Positions 1 to 12,940 of a DNA stretch of 46,908 nt are shown one piece after another (positions within the stretch are counted from its first letter, which is position 1; each line of letters begins with the position of its first letter). The stretch covers positions 1 through 46,908 of the forward strand of contig JBAMDO010000316.1 of the NCBI GenBank assembly GCA_037074765.1, given 5' to 3'. A program made the position numbers and the translations under genes. A model generated the notes under the pieces. It did no database searches and was not told the DNA's origin. It worked only from the letters and a program-made list of their open reading frames with translations. This DNA is from Mansonella perstans. Taxonomy: Eukaryota; Nematoda; Chromadorea; Rhabditida; Onchocercidae.

Positions 1-11
1 TATGAAATTAC

Positions 12-3000
12 CTTATCAATGGATGCAGTAATACTGGTTTTGCAATCTGAATTCACCACCATCTTCCAAACCCAATGGTTTATTGCTAAAAGATAACTTG
101 AATAACTCAAGTTCGTTCAAACGTATAATAGAGAACGGATCTAAATGCAGAAGGCGATTATTATGAAACAAAATTCTCGGCCAATTGCAACTGTTAATGA
201 CCCATTTGTTCGGTGTTATTTCATGGCTTTCATCTGCAACACTTCATTATTTTTATTGAAAAATCTTATAATTCATTAGAAACTGAAGCATTTAATAGAT
301 AAAAAATTATAATTTACCAACTTTAGTGCTTACAAACCTTCCCATTTCAGTTGTTCCCCACTATTGGCAGCGAGCTCGTCCAATAAAACAGTGTAAATCT
401 CAATGCATCGACTACCACTTCTTTAATACAACTGCCTGGGAGAACATCGTGAAACTGATTGAGTAAAACGTTGCCATTGCGATGTAAGAGGCTTACCGTC
501 ATTGAATTCAAGAAGCGACATTGACTAAAGAGAAAAAATAGATTAACATGAGTTATTATAAATATAATAAATAAATAATAAAAAAGAAATACTTCACAAG
601 TGAATTTTTAAAAGTAACACAATGTTGCATTCTCACAGACTTTGCACTATTATCTTAATTATTATCGTAGAAATCAAAAATACACTGCAATGTTCAGGAC
701 AGCACATCACTGCACTGAAATATGAAATTAAACTTTAAAATATATAACATAATCCTCAGCATTGAATCAGCTCACAATTCATTTCAAAACACGAGAGTTT
801 TCTTTAAATCTTACACCTGCAGAAATTCATGATCCTTTAGAATGCTTTCCAGCAGTCTGTTCATCTTCTTTATCCTGGCTTGGGTAGTGTATGTTGCGTT
901 ATGTAGTTCCAAATACAATTCGCCTTTCCAACTACACAATTTCCAAATCTTTTACCAGCTGAAAAACTGACCAAAAATTGAAATTATTATCATAAGGAAT
1001 AAGCGAAAATTTGCACATTTTGAGAACCTCAGTGAAGAATTCTTGGGGAGTTGCATGCTGCACTCGAGGTACTCCATCACAATCTCTTAAACGTTCAGCT
1101 CTTTCCAACATATCTTCATTTGGACCTCCGCCACCATCTCCAAATCCATAAAGCATCATTGCTATATTGGAACGTCCATGGTCTGTAAAATTATCCGAGA
1201 ATCCAAACATTTTTCACTGTAATCTGAAAGCAATTCCATATAATCAAAAATTTAAATAATGTCATAAGTACCTTGGAAACATAAGGATGAAAAGAAATGA
1301 ACGTACCTGCGATACGTAATGATTTGGAGGAAAATGAGCGATTACGTAGGTACCATCAATACCGACCCATCGAAATGAATGATGCGGGAATTTGTTAACT
1401 ATTTGACCAGCTCATTTTTTGAGTGACGAAGTACTGCATTCCGCAGTGTCGCATTATCTGTGGAAGCTGTGCAGAATAACCAAATGTATCGGGTAACCAG
1501 AATATTTCTGAGAGACTGAAAATTCGGGTTCATTATGGTTCATTATGACAATGACAATCCGAAATAACATGAATATGAGCTTTTACCTTATTCCTCAACA
1601 TAACTTTGTTTTATGCTTACGTTGCGATTTCAACTCAAGACGAATGACCTGCAAAAAAGAACAACTTACACACCACAAAACTTCTTGAATTCTCGCTGCC
1701 CATATAATAATTGTCTAATCATACTCTCACCACTGGGCAAATTTCCATCCATTTCAACCCATGCTCCCCAACTGGAATAAATCGTCCGTCTGCTGCGAAA
1801 TCTTGCATATCATCATAGAGATTTGGATAATACTCTTTTAACCACACTAACTACAATTATGCTTAATTACTTACACCACTTTATTGCAAACTTTGCTAAA
1901 GTTTGGGTTCTGTAGGAATGGCTATATTATAAATAAAAAACTAAATCCACCATCAATACTATAGTAAATTCTCACTTGCTGCGCTTGTGAAACAACAAAT
2001 TTCATCTCCTTGTATTTTTCCATTAAACGCAGCGTTGCAGACCAACTTCGAGCACATTTTCGTCGTGTCTCACGGTATCTGAATTCAAGATAAGTACAAA
2101 ATACAGCAGTTTAAAAGTGTTTTGAAATTTTTATAATACCAGAAAGCCAGGAGAATTACCGCCACAACCACGCAGTATCAATATGACAATTGCCCATCGC
2201 ATACAGTGTCATCTGACTTTCTCCATTTGCTTGATGAAAAAAATTTTCAGCTTGTAAATGACATTTCATTTGTGCATCCAATGAAAAATTTGACAAACAA
2301 GGCAATTGATCTGTAATATTAAGTAATATAGAAGTGATAAACTGTTTATATTTCAGAAAAGAGTATAACTACAAATGCTTTACCATATCATTCGCTGTAT
2401 ATAAAGCTTCATATCTTCTTGCTCCTTCCTTTGGTAACATTTTTGACATTTCCAATAAAAGTTCGAAGTCGATGATAAGATCACGAATTGTTGCATTGTA
2501 TTCTGCCAATTCACAACGTTTCAACTATAAGCAATAAGCATAGCAATTCTCCTTATATATAAATTCCTTTCAAGTTTATATATGATTTTCTTTAAAATTT
2601 AAATGATATTTTTGTGTTGGGCTGAAGTATTTTAAAACGATATATCTGGAGCCGATAAGTACTTCGAATAATTATCCATCTTCACAGGTCCTATTGCATT
2701 GCCATCACCATCACCAAATCGATCGCTACATGATGCCTCGATGTAAAATTTTTGTATAGTCGGAGAAAAGAAATTACAAGATCTGTACGCCCAAAATCCG
2801 GAGACAAACCTGACAGTGAAAAGATTATGAAAAAACCTTGACCAAATTCCCAATAGTCTGATAATTGGCAATAAACACTTAGCGCTTCTTAAAAAGTTAA
2901 CTTATCTGTGATTTTCAATAATCTATAAAATGTGGAGTAGTTTGTAGCATAATACCTTGAATAATGAATTATGCATTAGAGATCACTACAGATCAATAGT

Positions 3001-3847
3001 TACTATCAAAATCAGCTGATCACGAGCAAAATAATACCCTGTATTGGTTGACCATCAACAGACCATAGAAGAGCTTCGCAATTAGGATCGAAGCGCAACA
3101 CAATTTTCGATTCACTCGGACAATTCCGGGGTAGACTGATGTCGACTTGAAACCAATGCGTTGTCCACGTTGGTCCATATTTAAATCCTACACCTACTTC
3201 TTCACCTGAAATGTAATTCTTTGGATTAAATCGATCTAATCATTACGATTAAAAAACAAGATAAATCCTGTTCCAACAAGCACTTCCGATGTATGTTAAC
3301 AATTTTGAATTAATAGGACTCAAAGCTTGAATCTAAGGGGAAAAAGAGGATAAAATAAAAGGGTTGGAGAAAGGAATGTGGTCAGCTTGAGTGCAGTAAA
3401 ATAAATCGCTAAATTGTCATATAATTTTTATTTTTTATATCAAAAAAGTTGGCAAATCTCAAAGAAAGCAAAACAAATAAAAATGAGTAATGATTTACTT
3501 ATTTAAAGAATTCGAAGTAAAGTATTAAAGCTGATAAAGTATTCGTATAAAAACATACATTTAAGTTGCAAAAGAAAAATGGCAAAAATAATAATCCGTT
3601 CTCATTATTATTGATTATCATTTCAATGATTACCTCGAATGGAAAGAGCTTCCACAGCTTCATGAAATGTTACGATATCGGAACCAAAATCACAATGTTT
3701 TACATGGACCGGATATGTCCGTCCATAAAGATGACCACGCAAATTGCAATCCTTGAAATAATGCTCAGAGATAAATTTCTCCAATCTTTCAACAGTTGTT
3801 CGTTCATTTTTGAATAATGCAGCTTTGTAAGTGAATCCTTTATTCAT
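12..3847 (-). CDS. MAN2C1: Cytosolic alpha-mannosidase, MAN2C1-type (GH38), 3' end outside window, several frame breaks
   Basis: Family role: trims alpha-mannose from free oligosaccharides in the cytosol. Exons read by homology: 3634-3847, 3038-3205, 2663-2809, 2384-2524, 2160-2310, 1976-2078, 1674-1850, 1307-1515, 1028-1223, 817-948, 338-524, 12-233. Visible blocks in family order: N-terminal [17 protein letters not shown] and [17 protein letters not shown]; metal-site CHIDTAWLW (exon 2160-2310); [21 protein letters not shown]; nucleophile block [17 protein letters not shown] (exon 1307-1515); [43 protein letters not shown]. No signal peptide, as expected for the cytosolic subfamily. Start ATG 3847 follows a TTTTTTTCAG site at about 3860. 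The frame must shift by one base at about 38-41, 401, 465-468, 1210-1214, 1402-1404, 1766-1769, 2284-2288, 2667 and 2766-2769, nearly all runs of one base. Either assembly errors or a decaying gene. Family call is secure; some exon edges (948, 2663) are not. Confidence 0.9.
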
Positions 3848-3967
3848 TGTTAAGTTTCCTGAAAAAAACAAAATTTACATCACTGAACCTGTTAGTTTAT
3901 TACCGGATACGGTGAGAGCTAGCACACAAATAAATATACCGGAATATGGCTCAATCTGAAGAGAAGC
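3848..3967 (-). promoter_or_regulatory. Operon-like intercistronic region with poly(A) signal and trans-splice acceptor
   Basis: Seen: reading the minus strand, the stop of the upstream ORF at 3968 is followed by AATAAA (plus-strand tttatt at about 3898-3903), then about 40 bases later by TTTTTTTCAG at about 3860 and the MAN2C1 ATG at 3847. Known: nematode operons have roughly 100-base spacers with a poly(A) signal and a spliced-leader acceptor for the downstream gene. Inference: MAN2C1 may be the downstream member of an operon. Confidence 0.5.
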
Positions 3968-4141
3968 TCATCCAATAATTAAATTGTTCCGTCTTTTTTC
4001 TGAATAATTACATGATCTGTTAGTCTCCCTCATCATTCCTTGATATCTAAAATGAGTGATTCCATAAGATTTTGCCGAATAAACTCCCTGAATTCCGGAA
4101 AGTATACCTATACTTCCTACCCATAACAAACTTTCCATCAT
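3968..4141 (-). CDS. Small single-pass membrane protein, unrecognised
   Basis: A 57-codon ORF beginning MMESLLWVGSIGILSG, with one hydrophobic segment (about residues 4-21) followed by a polar, basic tail containing HFRYQGMM and EKRRNN. The frame stays open upstream to an ATG at 4213, but the ATG pair at 4141 places the hydrophobic segment at the N-terminus. I do not recognise the family; size and layout resemble small mitochondrial inner-membrane subunits such as NDUFA1, but the match is too weak to name it. Its main support is its position about 120 bp upstream of MAN2C1 on the same strand with a poly(A) signal between. It could be a chance ORF. Confidence 0.35.
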   Translation of the reverse strand: MMESLLWVGSIGILSGIQGVYSAKSYGITHFRYQGMMRETNRSCNYSEKRRNNLIIG

Positions 4142-4904
4142 TAATTTTAAATGGTTCAGGTTATTTAGCAAATTTTTCAATCTTAAAATACAATTCACGT
4201 CATTCAACTTCATTACCCCTTGTTCTCTTCAATTTCCTCGCACTTTTTCTTTACTTTTATTGTCTGCAGACATGGATGAATACAATGTACCTCCATGTCA
4301 CTATAACTAATTATAATATAAATTAAAGATTAAAATTTCATGGAAAAAATTTGAATTTCAATTTTTTATTGCATTGTATCAAGTGAAGCATCCAACAATG
4401 TGTGAATGTTTGAATTTTATTTAAGATTTTAATGTAAATAATTTTGATGCTTAGTAATTAATATTAAATGATCTATTGTTCGTTTTTCTCAATAACATTT
4501 GATGAAGGTAATACCATCATTGGAACAATTAAATCATATTCATAATCGTAATCATAATCACATCTATAATTTTAGTTAAGAAAGTCAAAAAATAAATCGC
4601 TTTCTGCTCAAAAATCTCTCAAATGAATTCAATATAAATGAATTACAGTTATACTCATAATTTTGACCAAAGATATCTGATTTAGACTGTCCAAGAATAT
4701 AATATTCAGTAATGATTTTTAAATAAAAAATTTTTCTGATGATATTTTTTCCACCTTCCAATTTTATTCGATCTGTTTTCTCATAGCTCAATTTGTTCGA
4801 TAATTCTTCCGTTGTTTTTTTTCGTGCTATATATGCATGTAATTACAAAACAAAGAAAAATTCCAAAATTCTGAAAATATTGAATTATACTTAATACTGA
4901 AATA
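4142..4904. other. Intergenic, AT-rich
   Basis: Between the divergent MAN2C1/small-ORF pair and the PTR inverted-repeat arm. Short ORFs here are of random AT-rich composition. I see no gene or clear signal. Confidence 0.5.
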
Positions 4905-5838
4905 TTAGATTACACTTAATATTTCTTTTTTCAGGTGGTCAGATTTATTTGTAAATAATGAAAAAAGTAAATTGTAAATTACGATTGTAAAGTGTTGGAT
5001 GATTTCAGCAACAGAATTATGATCAAATGCGACAGATATGCTTCGTAAATATGTTTATAGTTAACATTGTGTAAATAAAAGATGCAATTAAAAATCTGTA
5101 CACTGAAATAATCTCATCTGTTGCGTTTTATAAAACCTGAATTTGAGTAATAGATCCACTTAAATGGTACTTTAAGAATGTTATCGTAACCCAATTCAAG
5201 CATATTAGTAATTAGGTAAGTGAGCTTACTTATCACTTTCTACTTACTGTCAACGATTCTTCTCGTTTCCTCTTCCATTAAATGTGCGAAAAAGGACAAA
5301 AATCTTTTTCACGAAAGAAATGGCCTCTTTGGGCTCCACTCGAAAAACCGCTTAGTAATGCGCTTCAGAAATATTGCCACTTTGTTGCCAGGTTCAATTT
5401 TCCACTTGCTATTTCGAAATCAGAATCATTGAAGCAAGAATTTGAAATCCAAATTAAAATCAATTCAGGCAATATTAAGAGTTATTCGATGAAATTCGTT
5501 TCTGGTTTTTCATTGTAAAGATAGGAGCACAAGCCATTCATTCTCATTTAGGGAACACTAAATATTTATTTTTTTAGGGAACATTTAGGCAACACTAAAA
5601 CATGCACACATACATACGCGCATGCAGCTGTCTGATTTTTCTGTATATTCAACGTAGCATGTTTAAGTTTTATTAGAATTTGATTTCTTTTTTCAATTGC
5701 TGAAGCCAAGCAAAGATTTAAAACTTCTTTCAATTGTTTTTAATTTTTCATTATGAAGGTGGGTGTACAAGCCATTCATTCCTATTTAGGACATTAAATC
5801 CTCCAATTAAATCTTTGCTTAGCTTCAATTAGTTGACA
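4905..5838 (+). repeat. Left arm of long inverted repeat flanking the PTR gene
   Basis: Matches the reverse complement of about 12941-13640 almost base for base, including the 5' flank and whole first exon of PTR. The left arm is longer because it holds about 240 extra bases (about 5554-5790) bounded by two imperfect copies of a roughly 48-bp direct repeat (5506-5553 and 5744-5791) containing AAGCCATTCATT; the right arm has one copy. Outer end near 4905, inner end at the AGTTGAC at 5832-5838. Confidence 0.9.
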
Positions 5839-8800
5839 TTTAGTAAAATGTATTTTAAAAAAAATTTCTTAGTTCATAGTTTAGGAGTAAAAGATTGCAG
5901 ATATCCGTTGCCATTTATAATCATCCCAATTCTAATAACCTGCATACTTTCGTTCGGTATTTTTCTCAAATTTGAAATCGTCGGAGGAGTTCAGTATCTG
6001 TACACGCCGTTAAATGCTCAGTGGAAGTTGGAAGATCAAGTGTTTCAGGATAACTGGGCCAACAAAAATGATCGGTTTTATCCAGGTATAGTTATTCTAC
6101 CAACAAAAAATTTAAAATCCGAATTAAAATCAGTTCAAATTGTACCAAGAGTTGATTAGATTTTAAGTCCATAAAATAAAATGTTTAAAATTAAATTTTG
6201 GAGAAATTTCTTTAAAATTAAGCCTAAGCTAGCAAATATTTCAGGCAAAGATATATTTCGCAGAAAAAGCATTTATCTTCTTATACTTGCCAAAGATGGT
6301 GGTAACATTTTGCGAATACCTCACGCTGGTGAATTTCTAAAACTTCTCGATTGGATTACTAATGAAACATTTACTACTGTTGATGGATTACAGTATACGT
6401 ATCGCAATATATGCTTGCATTACCATAATGAATGTTTTGAACAGATGCATGCCCGTTTTATAGCTGATATATTTCATCGTGGTGACCAGGTTGGCATATA
6501 TATGTCACGAAATGTAATATTCAGTAAATAAATCAATCAACAAATAAAGATTTGATGTTCAGACAGAAAGAAAAAAATGAATTAAATGACATAAAAATAA
6601 ACGATTAGTTAAGCAAATGTATGATAATAGGCAAATTAATGGATAAATTGAATAAAATTCTATCTTTTTAAAGGATCATTTCAATGTGACCTATCCATTA
6701 TTCAAATCACAATTTTCAACCGAACCAGTTGACTTATCATTAACACTTGGAGGAGTACGGAAAGATTCTAAACAACGAATCCAGACAGCGAAAGCTTGGA
6801 TGATCCTTTATCAGTTACAGCAAAACTCTGAGCTTAGTCATAAATTGAGCTTGTTCGTGCTTCGTAAAATTTCCACATTGATTTAATACATTTTTATGTG
6901 TAATCATCAGAGAGCTAATTTGATAAAATGAATGAAAAAGAATAATAATTCAAATTCATTGATTTAGATAAAATTTTACTGAATTTTCAGGGATTACGAA
7001 AATTCATTAAGTAATCGAATTGAAGAAAGAAATATTCCGATAAAATTACTCAATTTATTCGCTTTTCATTCGGATATTTTTGAACTGGAACTTGTTAAAA
7101 GTGCTCTTCTCATTGCACCGAAGTAATCATTCATCATTTCTTCATGTTTTTAATTCAAATTAAGGAATCAACTTAAAAAATATTTCGATATAAATCTAAA
7201 GAACAGAAAAAAAATTGACTCGGAAAGGTTTTAAATTAAAAATATTTTTAGATTTGCTTATACTTTTCTCCTGCTACTAGTATTTTCGGTACTGTGCACT
7301 TTCAATATAATCACTTTCTCAATTCCGAATTATTCCAAATCATTGTTTATTATTGATTGGCTTAAATCTAAACCATTATTGGGATTTATTGGTGTAATTA
7401 TCAGCCTGATGGCTATCATATCAGCAATTGGTTCACTTCTACTTCTCAACGTTCCATTTGTTGATGTTGTGATAATGATGCCATTTCTTAGTCTAAGTGA
7501 ATTAATTTTTATTAATTCTTTTCTTATAACCTCAATTCACACCAGTTAATCATTTCAAATGTCACTGAAATAATTATAGGAAACAAAATACTATCTTCAC
7601 TTATAATTTAAGATAAGTTACAAATATGAAATGATAAAATTTTGTGAAACAATCACTAATACAATATTTTTTTAACCGTTAATACAATGATGGAGAAAAC
7701 ATGATTAGGTTACCATAAAACAATCATTGGGTGAAATAATTAGCCAGTACTTATTTGTAGGTAATAATTAGCCAGGATCTTTAGAGCAATATCAGCGGTA
7801 TGATTTCTACAAGAAATAAAGCAAATTTAAAAATTTTTATCACTTATTACGGTTTGCTTAATACAATTAGCATAATAATTTTAGTAGCAGAATAAGCATC
7901 CTAATATAACTTTTCTTTTTTTGATAATAGAAGTTTAGCTTGCAATAAATTGCAGTTGCACATAGGATAAAAATAAAAAATTATCAAAACGAAAATTTCC
8001 GCTAATTTTGAGAATGATTTTTTCAGCGGTGATGTCGTAATCTAATGAATTAATTACTTAAACACTGCATAAATTTCGGTTTCTTCCATAGATTTGAACA
8101 GATTTGTGATTCAAAAATTAGATTAGTTTAAAAATGTAAAGATTTATGAAAGCAAAAAGTTTAGCAGTCGGTATCGACGATACGTTCTTAATGTTAGCTT
8201 CATGGCATGATACAAATTCAAACGTGTCCGTTGAGGAACGTATCAAAGTATCCATGCGACATGCTGCTGTGTCAATTGCTATCACTTCAATAACTGATAT
8301 TTCAGCTTTTCTTGTTGGTGCTATTGCACCGTTACCAGCTGTAAGTTTTTGTATGAAAATAACAATGCTAGCAAATATTACTTTAAAATTAATTAAATTT
8401 GAAGTTCATATAAAAATTTCTCCACATTTTATTTTGGAATGCAATTAGCAAAGAGTAAAATTAATTAATCGATTAATTAACTATTCAATTGCTATTGTAT
8501 AATCATAATCATTGGAATTTCGAATAGTTTAAATGCACGTGGAGTACACCATGAAACAACATTGCATTTCAAATTCAAAATGACAACTTTTTCAGGTTAT
8601 CTATTTCTGTTACTATTCAGCTGCAGCAATAGCTTTCACTTTTTGTTACTATTTAAGCGCTTTTGTCGCATTTTTGGCAATTTTCGGACGACTAGAAGAA
8701 GCATGTCGGAACAATCTGTTTTACGTTAAAACAATTCCGTTTAATGAATATAGTATGTCATTTTATGCTATTTTTCCTAACATCAATGAAATTTTCATTA

Positions 8801-11800
8801 ATCAATATGTTACCAATAAAATAGGTTTAATGCTGCTTTTTTTTTTTTTTTTTTTTTGTTGAAATATTGAAGTTTCTATTTTATAATGCAACATTTTGGT
8901 ATCAAAGAATCAAGTTTTAACAATTGGTTCTAATTTACGGTAATCATTCCTGAAATAGCAACAATTTAAATTAAACCTTTTTAGCAACTGCTTCAAGATT
9001 ACAAAAAATTTTCAATATGACTGGTTCAAGAAGTTCAAATAATGCAATTCCAATGGTTATTCAAAAGGCATGCAAAAGTTCTAAGATCACAAATGGCTTC
9101 TTGAATCAGAAAATATGCATACTAAACCTGGACGATGCAATAAAATTTAAGTTGAGATCATTTTTGAAATTTATGGAAAATCTTTATTCCTTGGTTAACA
9201 TGGTTCACATGCAAGCTTCACTGTTGTGATTGTGTAGGCCAACCAGAGCAAAATTTCACAACCTATAACTTCAAGAAATATCTTCCATCAATAGTCTGCC
9301 AAAACTACAGGGTCATTCATCTTAAAAATGAGTAATGTTCATTTGCAGTTGCAAAAATTGAATTATCGAAACTTACTTAATATGAATTAACAATGCCTAA
9401 TAAAGCTAGGATTAGAAATTAATTGATCATAGCTTAGCTTCAGTTGATTAATTTAAATCATAAATAACCGTTCTCAAATTTCAATCCTTTAGAAAGGTTT
9501 ATAACTGTTGGAAGATTCTTTGAAGTTAAAATTTTACATGTAATTATATTATCATTTTAATAAAGAAATTGAAAATAGATTTTAGCTGATTCGAAAATGA
9601 AATTTTGCATAATTCTAATTTGACTTGTCGGTAAAATTTCACACTTTTAATTATTTGTTCATTTTATCAGACAGAGTCATGCAGCACTGAACTTGGATAT
9701 CGTCAGTTCATCGGAAGTTATTATACGCCATTTCTTGCACGTCGAACAGTTCGAATTGCCGCATTCATTTTGTTCATTATTTATCTGCTTATAGCGATTA
9801 TTGGAATCAAAAAATTGGAAGTTGGGTTTGATGTAAGTTTCGCTTAAAGGTTATAAAAAAGCATTTATAGAGACTAATTCTTACAAGAATGCGTAATGTT
9901 CATCTGAAATCAGCAAAATGCGCTAATAAAATTTACTTTTTAAAATTTTGCAATTTACAACATGAAATTAGACTCAGGAATTACTCAGTCATGGCTTTTG
10001 AGAATTTTCATAACAATGTTAAATATCAAACACAGTGTTGTTAAAAGGATAATCGGAGTAAGCAACATGGTATTATTTCACTGTTTTTCAAAATTACAAC
10101 CAATATCTATCGCACTTGATAAGAATAATATTTGGAACTTAATAGCATAACTGATTTTCTACAAAAATAATTAGCGAATCAAATTTCAGGTTACCAATCT
10201 TCTTAGAGTTAATTCATCAGCCAGAAAATTTTTGGAACTGCGCAAAGAATTTTTCAAATACAAAATGCTGTCAATTGAAATAGCAGTGATGAAACCGCCT
10301 GATATGTCACAAAAAATTGACCGACTTAAATTCTTAAAAGTTCTGGAGGAATTTGAAAGTGCCAGTTGTTGTGGTGGAAGAAATACAACAGAATTTTGGT
10401 ATTTTGCGTACAAACATTTTATCAATGATCTTGGATTTGGTGAACAGTCCTGGGATATTCTGCAAAATGACAAAGAGGTTGATATTAACAATGAGTTCTC
10501 TTTTTTTTCCGATCTCACAAATATCAGAGCATTCGGTCTACCAAAATTTAAACGATATTAAAACATAAATGACAATGGAAACAAACATATCTTGTAATGC
10601 AAATGATGAATTAAACAAAGTTTGCAAGCTGTCACTGAAAATAAAGCGCAAAATTTGAATTCAAAGTTTCAAATTTCAGTTTGCAATCGCTAACTGTGAA
10701 CTTTGATCATCTAGTTAAAATGCTTGTTCATTTCAAAATTCTCGGAAACCCCATCATAAATCCCATCATATCATGGAATATATCCATCATATTTATAGGA
10801 GTTCAAGCAAAATTTGCAGCCATTTTTATTGGCCAATGAAAAATATCGTTATGATATTTTATTCCATGACAATGGGACAATGCGGGCATTTCGATTGTCC
10901 ACTCAAATTGCTGACATAACGGCATATTCGTCGCAATTAGCTGTACAATGTGCTGACCAAATCAGGTAATTAAACTTTGTTAGTTCTGATTGTTCCGTTT
11001 CCGATAACATTCTTTATCTTTTATTTTTTGATGATATTGTTACTTAGCACTTTATTTAGACATTTTCATTAACTATTTTTACTGTTTTTTTTTTTTTTGA
11101 AAATGAGGAAAATCTTTGTTATAGGCTACTTATCGCTCTTTTCTAATATTTTAGCTTCTTTTCTGTAAATATGTAAAGGATATCACATCCTTTTTATTAT
11201 GCTGTAATGTTTGTCGGGTAGTATCCATGCATCCATTGTTAATTTAGAAGTATAGCAAAGCGATACGAAACGCAATATAATATTACAACATTTTCTCTTT
11301 TATGGCAATTAGCCGATCAACTAAATGTAATGTGGCCACAAACATTGCAGGATTTATTAACATCTGCTGGTATGGCTAAATTTTGAAATTGCAAAAACAT
11401 TTGTTCAATTGAATTAACCAAATGAACTTATTCAGTTTGATGTTGGAAGCTAAAAAATATGATTCGTTAGATGATAATATTAATATCTTTTAGTACAAAT
11501 AGTAAAATAATAAAAGATAATAAAATAATAATGCATAAAATTGGTTCTTCATCATTGGCGAAATAGTAATACGAATTAAAATCAGCATTAGTTGAATTCA
11601 ATTAATTAAATTCATCTTGGAACTGTCAATTTTGGTAACATTTTCAAACAATATTTTTCAAATAAACAAGCACATTTATTTGTTTATCTAGTTATTTATA
11701 CTTATAAACAATAAGTAATTTTTTTTTTTAGTTGTAATAATACCAATTTCATTACTAATAATTCCTCAACCACTTTGTGCGTTTGTGATTGCATTAACAC

Positions 11801-12677
11801 TGGGATCAAATGCACTGGGAATACTGGGACTTATGGCATTTTGGGATGTTAATTTGGATGCTATCTCGATGATAACAATTACAATGTCCGTTGGATTTAG
11901 TGTTGACTTTGCGATTCATATCACTTATTGTTACATATCACGAAATGATAATCAATTAAAGGATGAGAAGTAAGCAATGAAAAAAAAGTTAACATGATTA
12001 CTTATAAATTACAAAATAAATGAGAAATAATTAAAAGTTAACTTTACAGTATACCATATCAACAACTACGTGGAACACTAGAAACCGTTGGTTGGTCTAT
12101 TTTACAGGCATCAATGTCTATTTTACTTGGTATCTTACCATTAGCTACAATAAATTTGTATATCGTACAAGTATGCTTCAAAACTGTCATGCTTATTATC
12201 GTTATTGGTAAGTTAGCTTTTTAGCAAAAATATTACTGAGACTCGAACTATTTCGCCAGATAACAAATACAAAAACTTCAATGTGACTTGGCTGCATAAT
12301 GCATTGAGGAAGCATTTCAAGTATTTATGGTGACCATGAAAGTTTTAATGTGACGTACACCTGAGGGAGATCTAATTGAGGGCTGTTTGAATCATTCTAA
12401 AAAGATCTAAAAATTCCATACCTTATATCATTGTTAAATTTACTTACTGATAAACTTGAAAGCGATGAGAAAACAAAGTGAACATTGAAGCACATTCCAA
12501 CACCATTCCATCATTTATCTGCCAGAATTTTTGATCATTTCATAATAATCACTTCTAATTACCGTAATTCGATTTTCATTTTCAGGTACTGTGCATGCAC
12601 TGTTATTTCTGCCGCTGTTTCTAATGCAATTTCATGCCTTTTATTTGTGGTTTAAGTCATTTGGGACAGTGAAATAA
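5282..12677 (+). CDS. Patched-related protein (PTR, RND superfamily) with sterol-sensing domain
   Basis: Polytopic membrane protein of the nematode patched-related family, whose members act in moulting, cuticle and membrane traffic. Exons: 5282-5391, 5901-6085, 6245-6489, 6674-6863, 6991-7122, 7252-7496, 8165-8340, 8596-8752, 8985-about 9193, 9671-9832, 10190-about 10535, about 10799-10965, 11248-11369, 11732-11969, 12050-12207, 12586-12677; about 977 residues, normal for the family. Exon 1 has WAPLEKPLSNALQKY and joins in phase to YPLPFIIIPILITC. Later blocks: AKDGGNILR; sterol-sensing segment with NVPFVDVVIMMPFLSL joined to VGIDDTFLMLASWHDT; LDAISMITITMSVGFSVDF in the second half; end VHALLFLPLFLM. 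ATG 5282 is directly preceded by an in-frame TAA. Phase fails by one base between exons 4 and 5 (near 6991) and somewhere between 10501 (a T8 run) and 10799, suggesting one-base indels. Exon 9 end is uncertain. Confidence 0.93.
5701..5827. repeat. Short element with 20-bp terminal inverted repeats inside PTR intron 1
   Basis: TGAAGCCAAGCAAAGATTTA (5701-5720) is repeated in reverse complement at 5808-5827 with one mismatch, giving a 127-bp MITE-like unit. Half of it (the 5808-5827 side) is also in the right inverted-repeat arm at about 12952-12971. No target-site duplication was established. Confidence 0.4.
8461..8480. repeat. Perfect 20-bp AT palindrome in PTR intron 7
   Basis: TTAATTAATCGATTAATTAA equals its own reverse complement. 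It lies in an intron of AT-rich sequence; no function implied. Confidence 0.8.
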
Positions 12678-12940
12678 TGAACATTTTTATCAACAATTCA
12701 TAATTTTTGCTAATATGAAGAATGTGGAAAAATGTAATCATCAAATACGACAATTCATATTGTAATATGTTGCGAAATTCTTTGATAAATCTGTGGAAAC
12801 TGATAAAGCGAAATGCAACAAAATGGTTATTTAACCTTAGGTTGTTCAAATTTCACATGAAAAGAATAAATGATAATTGTCAACTAAAATCCTAAACTAT
12901 GAACTAAAAGAAATTTTTTTAAAGTTAATTTTTACAAAAA

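Noticed and set aside
5220..5432. 70-codon ORF present identically in both inverted-repeat arms (also 13109-13321, minus)
   Set aside because: The neighbouring frame (ATG 5282) gives the PTR N-terminal pattern and splices in phase to exon 2; this frame is conserved only because the DNA is duplicated.
5833..6159. PTR start at the ATG 5833 or 5848, giving MYFKKNFLVHSL
   Set aside because: The segment before YPLPF looks non-conserved, whereas exon 5282-5391 joined at 5901 gives the family N-terminus; 5833-5900 is better read as intron end.
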